Below the pieces are notes generated by a model, which was not told the DNA's origin, searched no databases, and worked only from the letters and a program-made list of their open reading frames with translations. A DNA stretch of 64,000 nucleotides from Prochlorococcus sp. AG-402-G19 (GTDB taxonomy: Bacteria > Cyanobacteriota > Cyanobacteriia > PCC-6307 > Cyanobiaceae), in NCBI GenBank assembly GCA_003279455.1, contig QCHU01000002.1, positions 62,001 through 126,000 on the forward strand, given 5' to 3'. Shown here piece by piece: positions 19,840 through 28,999 of this stretch; the first letter of the stretch is position 1, and every line of letters begins with the position of its first letter. The translations under genes were made by a program, and so were the position numbers.

Positions 19840-21264
19840 TTAAAATCTTTCAATAATTGATTTAGCAAAATCACTACAACTAAGAGGGGCTACGCGCGAT
19901 TCCATTAATCGTGCTAGATCGTAAGTAACTTTTTTATCTGAAATGGATTTGCTCAATCCATTTGTAATTAATTTTGCTGCCTCATGCCAACCTAAATATT
20001 CCAGCATCATGACTCCACTAAGTATTACTGAACCTGGATTGATTCTGTCCAAGCCTGCATGTTTTGGAGCTGTTCCATGGGTGGCTTCGAATATAGCCGC
20101 CGTATCTCCAATGTTTGCTCCTGGTGCCATCCCCAACCCACCAACAATTGCTGCGGCTGCATCTGATATGTAATCACCATTTAGATTGAGAGTTGCAAGT
20201 ATGGAATACTCTTGAGGACGAGTTTGAATTTGTTGAAAAATACTATCTGCGATTCGGTCATCAACCATCACCATGTCCTTCCATTTCCCATTGCCATGAC
20301 TACTACCAATGCTTGTAAGAACTGAGCAAACCTCATCACAAATAGCTTTCTTTTTCTCTTCGGTTAAAGATGAATAACCTGGATCAATTAACTCAGCATT
20401 CTCTTCGTAGGTGATGCGAGGATTTTTTTCTACATTGTCTAAAATCCAACTTTCTCTTTCGGTTACGCATACATTTCTAAATTCTGTGGTCGCTAATTCG
20501 TATCCCCAATCTCTGAAAGCTCCTTCAGTAAATTTCATGATATTTCCCTTATGAACTAAGGTCACATGTCTTTTGCTCCCCTCAAGTTTAAGTGCATGTT
20601 TAATCGCTCGCCTGATATGTCTTTGGCTACCACTTTTACTAACGGGTTTAATTCCGATACCTGCTCCATTAGGAATTTTCCTGTTTTTTAGTTTTTGGCT
20701 GGCTGGAATTATTTCATTATTGAGTTGATCAATCAATTTGATGCATTCGGGATCATTAGCTTCCCATTCAATGCCCATATAAATATCTTCAGTATTTTCT
20801 CGATAAACAATTACATCTAAATCTTGAGGCTTTTTATGAGGGCTTGGAGTCCCTTCATAATATTTGCAAGGTCTAACGCATGAATATAAATCAAAAATCT
20901 GTCTTAGAGATACGTTTAAAGATCTAATCCCTCCGCCTACTGGTGTTGTTAAAGGTCCTTTGATCGCTATACCGTAAGTCCGTATAGCTTCAAGAGTGTC
21001 ATTTGGTAAGTATTGATAAGTTCCATATAAGTCGCAAGCTTCATCACCTGCATAAATTTTGAACCACTCTATGGATCTATTTTTTCCATAAGCTTTTTCA
21101 ATGGCTTGATCGATTACTAATTGTGTAGCAGGCCAAATATCTATTCCTGTTCCATCACCTCTGATAAATGGAATGATTGGATGGTCTGGGACTACTGGGT
21201 TCCCATCAACAAAAGTAATTATTTGGCCTTCTGATGGAGCAATGAGCTTTTCAAAATTTGCCAT
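19840..21264 (-). CDS. icd: NADP-dependent isocitrate dehydrogenase
   Basis: Icd makes 2-oxoglutarate, the carbon skeleton for ammonium assimilation in cyanobacteria. The 474-aa protein is the large cyanobacterial type. The substrate motif SLNVSLRQIFDLYSCVRPC contains the Ser and Arg residues that bind isocitrate, YRENTEDIYMGIEW precedes the catalytic region, and HGTAPKHAGLDRINPGSVILS is the NADP-binding loop. The start MANFEKLIAPSEGQ is preceded by A/T-rich sequence. It is divergent from ho1 with 79 bp between starts. No perfect NtcA site (GTA-N8-TAC) was seen in that spacer. Confidence 0.96.
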   Translation of the reverse strand: MANFEKLIAPSEGQIITFVDGNPVVPDHPIIPFIRGDGTGIDIWPATQLVIDQAIEKAYGKNRSIEWFKIYAGDEACDLYGTYQYLPNDTLEAIRTYGIAIKGPLTTPVGGGIRSLNVSLRQIFDLYSCVRPCKYYEGTPSPHKKPQDLDVIVYRENTEDIYMGIEWEANDPECIKLIDQLNNEIIPASQKLKNRKIPNGAGIGIKPVSKSGSQRHIRRAIKHALKLEGSKRHVTLVHKGNIMKFTEGAFRDWGYELATTEFRNVCVTERESWILDNVEKNPRITYEENAELIDPGYSSLTEEKKKAICDEVCSVLTSIGSSHGNGKWKDMVMVDDRIADSIFQQIQTRPQEYSILATLNLNGDYISDAAAAIVGGLGMAPGANIGDTAAIFEATHGTAPKHAGLDRINPGSVILSGVMMLEYLGWHEAAKLITNGLSKSISDKKVTYDLARLMESRVAPLSCSDFAKSIIERF

Positions 21265-21343
21265 AATTTTTATTCAGCGATTAATAGATCTAATGTTGAG
21301 CTTATGTCTAAGTGGTAAGTTTTGATTAAATGATTTTGAACTC

Positions 21344-22051
21344 ATGTCAGTAGCCTTGGCTAGGCAACTTCGTGAAGGGACTAAAAAGTCTCATACGATG
21401 GCTGAAAATACAGGTTTTATAAGTTGTTTTCTCAAGGGAGTAGTTGATAAGTCCTCATACAGAAATTTATTAGCTGATTTATATTTTGTTTACTCTGCGA
21501 TGGAGGAGGAGATAGAAAAACTTTGTGAAAATTCTCATCCGATAATTTCTCCAATTGGATTTAAAGAGCTTTTTCGTAAGGAACAATTAGAACAAGACCT
21601 TTTGTTTTACTTTGGAAATGAGTGGTCGGAATTGGTAAAACCCTCTAAGCCAGCTGTTGAATATGAAGCAAGAATTAGGAAAATTGCGAAAGATAATCCT
21701 GAACTTTTAATTGGGCATCATTACAGCAGATATATAGGTGATTTATCTGGGGGACAACTTTTGAAAACCATCACTAAAAAAGCTATGAATCTCACTGGTG
21801 ATGAGGGACTTAGCTTTTATATTTTTGAGGAAATTAGAGATAAAAAAGAATTTAAAATAAAGTATCGAAACACCTTGGATAGTCTTCCAATTGATCAAAA
21901 GATAGCAGATTCAATTATTGAAGAAGCTAATAGATCTTTTAAATACAATATGGATATTTTTAATGAATTGGAAGGAAACTTAATTGCTGCTATAGGAAAA
22001 GTTTTATTTAGATTCTTTGCAAATAAAAAGCGAAAAGGTAGTACTGAGTAG
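21344..22051 (+). CDS. ho1: Heme oxygenase
   Basis: This enzyme opens heme to biliverdin IX-alpha, CO and iron, using ferredoxin. The 235-aa product has the axial His in TKKSHTMAENTGF near the N-terminus and the distal helix HHYSRYIGDLSGGQ. Length and motifs are normal. It is the first gene of a bilin run: pebA and pebB follow at 158 bp and then 25 bp, so biliverdin made here is the direct substrate of PebA. There is no regulatory motif I can name in the spacer. Confidence 0.96.
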   Translation: MSVALARQLREGTKKSHTMAENTGFISCFLKGVVDKSSYRNLLADLYFVYSAMEEEIEKLCENSHPIISPIGFKELFRKEQLEQDLLFYFGNEWSELVKPSKPAVEYEARIRKIAKDNPELLIGHHYSRYIGDLSGGQLLKTITKKAMNLTGDEGLSFYIFEEIRDKKEFKIKYRNTLDSLPIDQKIADSIIEEANRSFKYNMDIFNELEGNLIAAIGKVLFRFFANKKRKGSTE

Positions 22052-22194
22052 TGAAATTAATATTTTTTCCAGACTATTCCTTTTTTTATATTCAGTATCT
22101 ATTAAGATATCTATTAGAATCGTGTAAAAGGTTTGTATTTATTCGTTTTAACAGATTCAATCACTTTAATAGAGAGAAAACTATTAAATCTTCT

Positions 22195-22200
22195 AAGGAG
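22195..22200 (+). promoter_or_regulatory. Ribosome-binding site of pebA
   Basis: AAGGAG lies 10 nt upstream of the pebA ATG. It fixes that start against an earlier ATG at 22201, which is out of frame and ends after five codons. Confidence 0.6.
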
Positions 22201-22210
22201 ATGAATTTAT

Positions 22211-22912
22211 ATGTTTGACGATCTTTTGAGTGAGTTAAATAAAAATATTCTTGATCATGGAGGTAAAAAGTTGTTTGTTCCAGATGAATTTTGTGAACGC
22301 ATTTCTACAAAAGGCAATTATAAACTGAATAGCTGGTTATGGGATGTTCCTGGATTTCGAAGATGGAGAGTGACCAAATTTGATGCAGGAGATCGTCTTC
22401 AAGTATTAAATTCAGTTGCTTATCCTCATGATAAAAATGATATGCCAATTATGGGTATTGATCTTTTATGGTTTGAGAAAAAAGAAAAGCTTGTTGCTAT
22501 TCTTGATTTTCAACCTCTTGTTCAAGATAAAGAATATTTTGATAGATACTTTGATGGCTTAAAAAGCTTAAAACAATGTTTTAGCGAGTTTGATTCTGAT
22601 ATGAAAAGTAATATATATGATCCAAGCAAGTACTTTTCTCCATGGGCTTTATTTTGCAAAGGTGGTCATTTTGAGGCGGAAAATATTTTACCAAAAGTTT
22701 TTAGCTCTTTTCTTAAATGTTATTGGGTCAACCTTGATTCATCTAAAGTTAATGAAAATTATATTGTATCTGAAGAGATCAGCTTATTGCATATGGATTA
22801 TAATAAATATAGCGCTGAAAAAGATCCTGCTCATGGTTTATTCTCTGGCTTTTTTGGTAAAGAATGGTCAGACAAATATATGAATGAGTTTTTATTTCCT
22901 TTAAGCCTATAA
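22211..22912 (+). CDS. pebA: 15,16-dihydrobiliverdin:ferredoxin oxidoreductase
   Basis: PebA reduces biliverdin to 15,16-dihydrobiliverdin, the first step in phycoerythrobilin synthesis. The 233-aa ferredoxin-dependent bilin reductase shows RRWRVTKFDAGDRLQVLN, then MGIDLLWF carrying the conserved Asp, LVAILDFQPLVQDKEYF, and the C-terminal AEKDPAHGLFSGFFGKEWSD, shared by the family. The order before pebB separates PebA from PebB, and the wording VPGFRRWRV is closer to PebA. The pair sits downstream of ho1. Confidence 0.93.
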   Translation: MFDDLLSELNKNILDHGGKKLFVPDEFCERISTKGNYKLNSWLWDVPGFRRWRVTKFDAGDRLQVLNSVAYPHDKNDMPIMGIDLLWFEKKEKLVAILDFQPLVQDKEYFDRYFDGLKSLKQCFSEFDSDMKSNIYDPSKYFSPWALFCKGGHFEAENILPKVFSSFLKCYWVNLDSSKVNENYIVSEEISLLHMDYNKYSAEKDPAHGLFSGFFGKEWSDKYMNEFLFPLSL

Positions 22913-22937
22913 AAATTAATTCTTCATTTTATTTTAA

Positions 22938-23714
22938 ATGCAAAGTAACCGAAATAATAGTCTTGCCCCTATTTCAATAAATAATTGGCGTTGGGCTTAT
23001 TTCTTAGATGAAACTATTAAGAAGTTTTCTATTTTTGAACCTATCCCTTATCCGATAAATAATGATTTTCTTTTCAGAGAATCATTTTTTGGCTCAAGTT
23101 CTAATCCTAAAAAAGTTATTTTGGAAACATGGGGTCTGAAGACTAAAAAAATACGACAGGCTAGATGTGCTTGCCTACAAGCTGGTGAAACTACTTCTGT
23201 CATGAATTTGGTAATATCACCTTTAAATAAGTATGACTTACCCTTTTTTGGAGCCGATTTTGTAACACTTCCAAATGGAAATCTTATTGCTTTAGATCTT
23301 CAGCCTGCTTTAAAAGACGATATAAATCATACTCAATATGTTTGGGATAAGTTAAAACCTATACATGCTAATTGGCAATCTAAACTTCCATCAGGAGGTG
23401 ATATTCCTGCTGAGGCTAAACAATATTTTTCGCCTGCTTTCCTTTGGTCTAGAATTCCATTAGGAGAAGAAGGTGACAAATTAATTAGTCAGATAATACA
23501 ACCTGCTTTTGATCAATATTTGAATTGTTTCTTGGATATGGTGAGAGATGCAAAAATGCTTTCTCAGGAAAGATCTTTGAAACTATTAAATGGTCAGAAA
23601 AAATATATGCGATATAGGGCTGAAAAGGATCCTGCAAGAGGGATGCTAAGACGCTTTTTTGGAGACCTATGGACTGAAAGCTATATAAATAATATTCTTT
23701 TTGATCTAAAATAA
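22938..23714 (+). CDS. pebB: Phycoerythrobilin:ferredoxin oxidoreductase
   Basis: PebB reduces 15,16-dihydrobiliverdin to phycoerythrobilin. The 258-aa protein shares the family core with PebA: ETWGLKTKKIRQARCACLQ, FFGADFVTLPNGNLIALDLQP with the conserved Asp, and YRAEKDPARGMLRRFFGDLW. It starts 25 bp after pebA, so the two are surely co-expressed, in keeping with substrate channelling known between PebA and PebB. It ends 19 bp before a phosphatase gene on the same strand. Confidence 0.93.
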   Translation: MQSNRNNSLAPISINNWRWAYFLDETIKKFSIFEPIPYPINNDFLFRESFFGSSSNPKKVILETWGLKTKKIRQARCACLQAGETTSVMNLVISPLNKYDLPFFGADFVTLPNGNLIALDLQPALKDDINHTQYVWDKLKPIHANWQSKLPSGGDIPAEAKQYFSPAFLWSRIPLGEEGDKLISQIIQPAFDQYLNCFLDMVRDAKMLSQERSLKLLNGQKKYMRYRAEKDPARGMLRRFFGDLWTESYINNILFDLK

Positions 23715-23733
23715 AATAAAGATATTTAACTAA

Positions 23734-24207
23734 ATGGTAAAAAAAATTCTCTTTGTTTGCTTAGGAAATATTTGTCGCTCACCCGCAGCCGAAGGAATTT
23801 TTAATCAAAAAATTAAAGAGAGAGATTTAGAAAATTTTTTTGTAGTTGATTCCGCTGGTACTGGTAGTTGGCATATAGGGAATCTTCCTGATCGAAGAAT
23901 GTGTACAACAGCTTTATCGAGGGGAATAGAACTGACAAGTAGATCGAGACAAATCGAAGAAAATGATTTATATGAATTTGATCTGATTCTTGTTATGGAT
24001 AAAGATAACCTGGAAGCTGTTAAATCATTAACTAAAGATCGCAAGAATATTGTAAATTCTAAAATAAAACTTATTCTTAGTTACTCAAAAAACTCGCAAT
24101 TAGATGAAGTCCCTGATCCTTATTATGGTGGTCAGAATGGCTTCGATAAGGTGTTAGATTTACTTGATGATGCTATTGATGGATTAATAGATAGTCTTAT
24201 TGATTAG
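23734..24207 (+). CDS. Low-molecular-weight protein-tyrosine phosphatase family protein
   Basis: The signature loop CLGNICRSP is the CX5R(S/T) active site with the nucleophilic Cys and binding Arg. The general acid Asp is in VPDPYYGG. The 157-aa length is normal. Proteins of this family dephosphorylate phosphotyrosine proteins, and some control exopolysaccharide export, but the target here is unknown. It trails pebB by 19 bp, so it may be in the bilin operon, although no function link is obvious. Its 3' end overlaps the convergent panC/cmk gene by 11 nt. Confidence 0.9.
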   Translation: MVKKILFVCLGNICRSPAAEGIFNQKIKERDLENFFVVDSAGTGSWHIGNLPDRRMCTTALSRGIELTSRSRQIEENDLYEFDLILVMDKDNLEAVKSLTKDRKNIVNSKIKLILSYSKNSQLDEVPDPYYGGQNGFDKVLDLLDDAIDGLIDSLID

Positions 24208-25762
24208 GAGTGGGCCAGACTTCAACTGGAATCTTCGATCTGAAAATATCAATCAGTTCTTTTAATACATCTTCAATATTCATCCCATCTGTTACTAGCT
24301 CTATTGCATCTTGAGCTTTTTTTAAAGGAGCGATTTCTCTTTCACTATCTTTTTTGTCTCTTTCTTTAATTTCTTTTTCAAGATATTCAAGGCTTTCATA
24401 TTCGTAACCTCTTTTTTTTAAGTCAAGAGATCTTCTTTTTGCTCTTTCTTTTGGAGTGGCAGTCAGAAAGATTTTTACATCTGCATCTGGGAAAACAGCT
24501 GTTCCTATGTCTCTTCCTTCAGCAATTAAACCACCATTATCTCCAATAACTTGTTGTTTTCTTGTAAGTAACTCTCTTACAAATTGTTGCTTGGCAATTT
24601 CAGAAACCATTGAAGTAACTTCTGGAGATCGTATTTTCTCTGTTACATCAGTGTTATTAATTAATATTTTCTGCTCATCAATTTTCGTGTTTTTAAACTC
24701 TAATTTTGCATCTTTTAAGATCTTTTTTATTGCAACTTGGTTATTTGGATCAATGGAATTTTTGAGGATTAACCACGTGACTGCTCGATACATTGCGCCA
24801 GTATCTAAATAAATAAAACCAAGTCTCTTTGCAAATTCTTTAGTTACTGTACTTTTACCAGCACCAGCTGGACCATCAATCGCAATAATTGGTTTACGAT
24901 GCATCAGAAAAGTGTGATCAATGAGTCTTGTAGAACCACATCTTACTGCTGCGGCTAAAAGACATATACCATTTATATTCTCTTTCTCTTTCAATGAAAA
25001 TGCATCTACGATTTTTATGTATTCGACTTCTAAATTGCTTTGTTTTAGTTTGAAATCTATCTTTTTGAGATTTATGCTCTTATTTTTAGCAAAATCATCT
25101 TTTGCCTCAAGCATTACATTGGGTAAGGCTTGAGCATTTTTTCTTTCAGAATGACTTAGATAAGCATTTCTTGAACTATAAGCAAATCCACTTTGATCTC
25201 TTTGTGTTGCAAAGGATTCAATTCTTATGGGTATTGAGAGTTCTTGAAAAAGTTTTCTAATGATAATTAATTGTTGCCAATCTTTTTCTCCCAGAATTAG
25301 TTTCTCTGGCTTGATGATGTTGATTAGACGAATAATAACGGTGGCAACTCCATCAAAATGTCCTTTTCTCTCAGCACCACATAATTTATTGTGTAATGTT
25401 TTAGGAACTTGAATTTTGAAATGTGAATCTTCTCCTCCTGGGAAAACTTCACTACAATATGGAGCCCAAATTGCATCTGCTCCTGCAATAAAAGCTAATT
25501 CAGCGTCTCTATTTATATTTCTAGGATATTTTTTGAAGTCTTCACCCTTGCTAAATTGCAATGGATTGACAAAAATGCTCACCAGGACAATTTGGTTTTT
25601 GTTTGTTTTACTTTCTTTAGCTTTCTGAATTAAATATTGGTGCCCAGAGTGAAGTCCTCCCATGGTTGGGATGAAAATTATTGTTGAATTTTGTTCACTA
25701 AGCCAATCTTTTAGTTCAGCATTAGTTTGGAAGATTTTTTTTCCCACTATGTTGGAAAACAA
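24197..25762 (-). CDS. panC/cmk: Bifunctional pantoate-beta-alanine ligase / cytidylate kinase
   Basis: This is the cyanobacterial fusion of PanC (pantothenate formation) with CMP kinase. The first 275 residues contain FIPTMGGLHSGHQYLI, the HIGH-type ATP motif, and later LILGEKDWQQLIIIRKLF. The C-terminal kinase starts at IAIDGPAGAGKSTVTKEF, a P-loop, then FIYLDTGAMYRAVTW and the CMP-binding GLIAEGRDIGTAVFPDAD. At 521 aa it has the expected length for the fusion. It is convergent with the phosphatase gene, with 11 nt of overlap, and divergent from purM with a spacer of about 108 bp. Confidence 0.96.
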   Translation of the reverse strand: MFSNIVGKKIFQTNAELKDWLSEQNSTIIFIPTMGGLHSGHQYLIQKAKESKTNKNQIVLVSIFVNPLQFSKGEDFKKYPRNINRDAELAFIAGADAIWAPYCSEVFPGGEDSHFKIQVPKTLHNKLCGAERKGHFDGVATVIIRLINIIKPEKLILGEKDWQQLIIIRKLFQELSIPIRIESFATQRDQSGFAYSSRNAYLSHSERKNAQALPNVMLEAKDDFAKNKSINLKKIDFKLKQSNLEVEYIKIVDAFSLKEKENINGICLLAAAVRCGSTRLIDHTFLMHRKPIIAIDGPAGAGKSTVTKEFAKRLGFIYLDTGAMYRAVTWLILKNSIDPNNQVAIKKILKDAKLEFKNTKIDEQKILINNTDVTEKIRSPEVTSMVSEIAKQQFVRELLTRKQQVIGDNGGLIAEGRDIGTAVFPDADVKIFLTATPKERAKRRSLDLKKRGYEYESLEYLEKEIKERDKKDSEREIAPLKKAQDAIELVTDGMNIEDVLKELIDIFRSKIPVEVWPTPNQ

Positions 25763-25870
25763 ATTAATTTATTCAACTTATGATTGAAATCACATAGGTT
25801 GATTGCATACTGACCCCATATGGATTTCATATGAGGGTTCATATCTTTTGAAAAAGAAAGCTTTTTACTG

Positions 25871-26920
25871 ATGGATTACAAAACTGCGGGAGTTGATGTT
25901 ACTGCTGGAAGAGCCTTTGTGGAGAGAATTAGATCATGCGTTGAAAAAACTCACAAAAGTGAAGTAATTGGAGGTTTAGGCGGATTTGGAGGGTGTATAA
26001 AAATTCCAAAAGGGTATGAAAGTCCCGTATTGGTGTCTGGTACAGATGGTGTGGGCACAAAATTAGAATTGGCACAGCAGCATGGATGTCATTTTGGAGT
26101 TGGAATTGATCTTGTTGCAATGTGCGTAAATGATGTGATAACTAATGGCGCTCGACCTTTATTTTTTCTTGATTACATAGCAAGTGGAACTTTAACCCCC
26201 GATGCTTTGGCTGAAGTGATAGAGGGGATTGCTGAGGGCTGTAGTAAATCTGATTGTTCTCTTTTGGGAGGCGAAACTGCTGAAATGCCTGGCTTCTATC
26301 CAAAGGGAAGATATGACCTGGCAGGTTTTTGTGTTGGTATTGTTGAACATAAACGCTTAATTAGTGGTACGCAAATTAATTCTGAAGATCAAATTATTGG
26401 GATTAAAAGTAATGGAGTTCATAGCAACGGTTTTAGTCTTGTTCGTAAAGTCCTTTCCATGGCTAATGTTGATGAAAATACTCTTTATGGGAAAAATCAA
26501 AGAAACTTGATTCAATCTTTGCTTAAACCAACCGCGATTTATGCTCAACTTGTTGAAAAATTGTTGAGTGAAAACTTACCAATTCATGGAATGACTCATA
26601 TAACTGGTGGAGGATTACCAGAAAATCTTCCTAGAGTTTTTCCCGCTGGATTAGCACCTCATATTGATATAACTAGTTGGGAAATATCTGAAATATTCTA
26701 TTGGTTACAAAATGCTGGTGATATTCCTGAAATGGATCTTTGGAATACTTTTAATATGGGTATAGGTTTTTGTTTAATTGTTCCTAAAAATGTAGTGAAT
26801 TCTGCCTTAGAAATGTGTAATAAATATGATTTTGAAGCTTGGAATATAGGTCAAGTTGTTGAAAGTCCGAATAATCCAAAGCATGTCGACATATTAGGAA
26901 TACCTGGCTTGGGTGATTAA
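25871..26920 (+). CDS. purM: Phosphoribosylformylglycinamidine cyclo-ligase (AIR synthetase)
   Basis: PurM closes the imidazole ring in purine synthesis, using ATP. The 349-aa product shows [16 protein letters not shown] near the N-terminus, [17 protein letters not shown], and [13 protein letters not shown] in the middle. The second domain contains [18 protein letters not shown]. Length is normal. The start [13 protein letters not shown] is the typical one. It diverges from panC/cmk. Confidence 0.97.
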   Translation: MDYKTAGVDVTAGRAFVERIRSCVEKTHKSEVIGGLGGFGGCIKIPKGYESPVLVSGTDGVGTKLELAQQHGCHFGVGIDLVAMCVNDVITNGARPLFFLDYIASGTLTPDALAEVIEGIAEGCSKSDCSLLGGETAEMPGFYPKGRYDLAGFCVGIVEHKRLISGTQINSEDQIIGIKSNGVHSNGFSLVRKVLSMANVDENTLYGKNQRNLIQSLLKPTAIYAQLVEKLLSENLPIHGMTHITGGGLPENLPRVFPAGLAPHIDITSWEISEIFYWLQNAGDIPEMDLWNTFNMGIGFCLIVPKNVVNSALEMCNKYDFEAWNIGQVVESPNNPKHVDILGIPGLGD

Positions 26921-26988
26921 GGTTAGGTTTATAAAACTCTGCATTCCAATTTTTCGAATACCTTAAATTAAGGTTAAAAAAGATTTTC

Positions 26989-26994
26989 TATAAT
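26989..26994 (+). promoter_or_regulatory. -10-like element upstream of the 27.1-kb unknown gene
   Basis: A perfect TATAAT lies about 80 bp before the preferred ATG (27075) of the next gene. There is no matching -35 hexamer. This would give a leader of about 70 nt. Confidence 0.35.
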
Positions 26995-27074
26995 GGAAAA
27001 AAAACAGTAAGATAAAAAAAAACGCTAGCCGGATATTAGATCGGGTAATGCGAAGTCAGATCTTAATTAGCTCT

Positions 27075-27707
27075 ATGCCTTTTGAAAATCAACAGCGTCT
27101 CACGCGTAGGAGAAGTTCTGCAGGTCCAACACCTCCTAGAAAGCCTTTAGGTGGACAAGCTGAATCTGGCATGAGACAAAATGGAGGCCCAAGACCAACT
27201 TTCCTAACTCTTAGAGATCATGGAAAAGTATATGTTGCTGATTTGCCAAACTTGTCTGATGGACAACTCTCACATATTGGGAAAGAAGCTGACGAAGTGC
27301 TAACCAGTTTAGAGAGCAGAATTAATGATCTAGAACAAGAAGCTGCTAATGGGCATAGCGATAACGATACTTTAATCAAAGCTTCTACTAAGCATGAAGT
27401 AACTCTCAGATTTATTCGAGCAATTCAAGATGAACAAGAGCATAGAAAAAATAATCCTGCATTAAAAGATGCAGCATCAGAGTCTTTACCACTCACATTT
27501 CTTGAAGTTGCCAGGCATAGATTGCCAGGTGCTACTTTTGACTCGTTGCTGAGAGAGGCATTAGAAGCTTGTGCTAAAGATGAAAAAGAGTCGGATAAAG
27601 AAATAACCGAAAAAACCTCAAATTCACAGCCACATCCACCAGCAAAAGTGATTACTCTCCCAACCTCTTCCGATTCAATGAAAGTTATTGTTAGTCCCGA
27701 TACTTGA
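27075..27707 (+). CDS. Cyanobacterial protein of unknown function
   Basis: The product (210 aa from ATG 27075, or 219 aa from 27048) is not recognised with a function. The first 45 residues are arginine- and proline-rich (LTRRRSSAGPTPPRKPLGG) and likely disordered. A folded part begins at PTFLTLRDHGKVYVADLPNL and includes a coiled-coil-like stretch around LSHIGKEADEVLTSLESRI. The second half shows VARHRLPGATFDSLLREALEAC. I prefer the start at 27075 because the first nine residues add nothing folded, but the sequence does not decide. The tail is 6 bp from the convergent aldo/keto reductase stop. Confidence 0.72.
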   Translation: MPFENQQRLTRRRSSAGPTPPRKPLGGQAESGMRQNGGPRPTFLTLRDHGKVYVADLPNLSDGQLSHIGKEADEVLTSLESRINDLEQEAANGHSDNDTLIKASTKHEVTLRFIRAIQDEQEHRKNNPALKDAASESLPLTFLEVARHRLPGATFDSLLREALEACAKDEKESDKEITEKTSNSQPHPPAKVITLPTSSDSMKVIVSPDT

Positions 27708-27713
27708 TTTGAA

Positions 27714-28685
27714 TTATGGACTAGAAAAAGGATTTTGAGGCATATTTGTGAGACATTTCTTTCTGTTAAAATCCAGCTTTTCTTTTTCACCTTGGTTTAA
27801 AGACCAATTCATTGCCGAAATTGCATCATTAGCTTGGGAGGGATTTCGCATCCCAACTATAGGTTTAGCTCCATGAGACCTTACCCAATTTAATGCAACT
27901 TGAGCCTGGGAGGCTGAATACTTTTTACCAATATCAGTTAATAATGTTCTTAATTCTATGGTTTGAGGAAGAATATTTTGAAACAACCTTTGTCGTAAAA
28001 TTGTTCTAGTTTTAGGAGACTTGCCAGGTGGAATAGTTAGAATTCCCAATGCAAGTGGACTATAAGCTAAATATTCTATATTGTTCTCAATGCATATATT
28101 TTTAATTTTTTCATCTTTTAACGTTGGCTTGGTTAATAATGAAAATTGCCTCTGAATACTATTAATCTTAATTCCTCGTTCTTTGAGCTTTTGATATAAA
28201 AAATTTAGTCTTTTTGGACCAGTATTAGATAGGCCAATTTCTTTAATTAAACCTTTTTCGTATAAATCTCCTAGGCCATCTAGTAATTGTTCTTCTTGCC
28301 AAGGTGCATAACGATAAGTACTCCAATGAAGTTGTACCCTTGTTATGTGTCCTCTAAGTCGCTTATTACTTTCTTGAAAAGCATGATTAAGGCCATTGCG
28401 GCCAATTCTCCAGGGGAAGGGAGCGAGTTTTGTTGCGATTGTGATTTTTTTGACCTTCCTTGTAGGTAATTCTTCAAGAAAATTTCCAATAAGCTTTTCG
28501 CTTTGACCCAGCAAGTTTCCTGTGCCATATGAATCTGCAGTATCAATAAAATCTAAGCCGCCATCAATTGCATCAAAAAAAGTTTTTTTAAGTAAAATAT
28601 CATCTGTTTCAGGTTGGTAGCCCCATACCAATTTATTTCCCCATGCCCAAGTGCCAATGCCAATCCCAATTTTTTTCTTATTCAT
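27714..28685 (-). CDS. Aldo/keto reductase
   Basis: This 323-aa NAD(P)H-dependent oxidoreductase has the TIM-barrel family motifs: GGLDFIDTADSYGTGN with the catalytic Asp and Tyr, ITIATKLAPF with the Lys, and QLHWSTYRYAPW with the active His region. The C-terminal KPIVGMRNPSQANDAISAMNW fits the cofactor-phosphate binding site. Substrate is unknown. A potassium-channel beta or plant-type relation is possible. The stop is 6 bp from the stop of the neighbouring convergent gene. Confidence 0.9.
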   Translation of the reverse strand: MNKKKIGIGIGTWAWGNKLVWGYQPETDDILLKKTFFDAIDGGLDFIDTADSYGTGNLLGQSEKLIGNFLEELPTRKVKKITIATKLAPFPWRIGRNGLNHAFQESNKRLRGHITRVQLHWSTYRYAPWQEEQLLDGLGDLYEKGLIKEIGLSNTGPKRLNFLYQKLKERGIKINSIQRQFSLLTKPTLKDEKIKNICIENNIEYLAYSPLALGILTIPPGKSPKTRTILRQRLFQNILPQTIELRTLLTDIGKKYSASQAQVALNWVRSHGAKPIVGMRNPSQANDAISAMNWSLNQGEKEKLDFNRKKCLTNMPQNPFSSP

Positions 28686-28734
28686 AATTTCATTTTTGAT
28701 ATTTAACTAGAAATTCTATTATCAATTATCTTAC

Positions 28735-28914
28735 ATGAATAAATTAAATCGATTTAAATTTTTTTCTTTGGAAAAAAATAATAGTAATCAAGAAAGTCAA
28801 AAAAATAACCTAGGAGATCATAAAATAGACAAAGTACTTTGTAATCATTGTGGCAGAACTGCCAGTAACGGCATAAGATGCCTTGGTATCTGTGTTGCAG
28901 ACAATGAATATTAA
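28735..28914 (+). CDS. 59-aa protein with two Cys pairs (putative zinc ribbon)
   Basis: This short gene encodes 59 residues ending in VLCNHCGRTASNGIRCLGIC and a short tail. The two pairs C-x2-C and C-x3-C, 10 residues apart, look like a zinc ribbon. The first 34 residues are polar, asparagine/lysine-rich and probably disordered. It starts with ATG, 49 bp from the start of the divergent reductase gene, and stands alone in its spacer. The codon use is as in the neighbouring genes. I think it is a real picocyanobacterial micro-protein, because the cysteine-rich end is far more ordered than random A/T-rich sequence would give, but no function is known to me. Confidence 0.65.
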   Translation: MNKLNRFKFFSLEKNNSNQESQKNNLGDHKIDKVLCNHCGRTASNGIRCLGICVADNEY

Positions 28915-28999
28915 TTTTAAAATTATTTATTTAGAGAGCAAAATCTCAGAATTCAATTGTTAATCTTAAATAGCCTTGTTCGATTTTTTAATTATTCAT

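Noticed and set aside
22201-22218. Five-codon frame (MNLYV) overlapping the pebA start
   Set aside because: The AAGGAG directly abuts its ATG, so the spacing is too short for initiation; probably chance, though a leader role was considered.
26961-26975. Near-palindrome after purM (ACCTTAA / TTAAGGT type)
   Set aside because: The loop is too small and no T tract follows, so neither terminator nor operator is supported.
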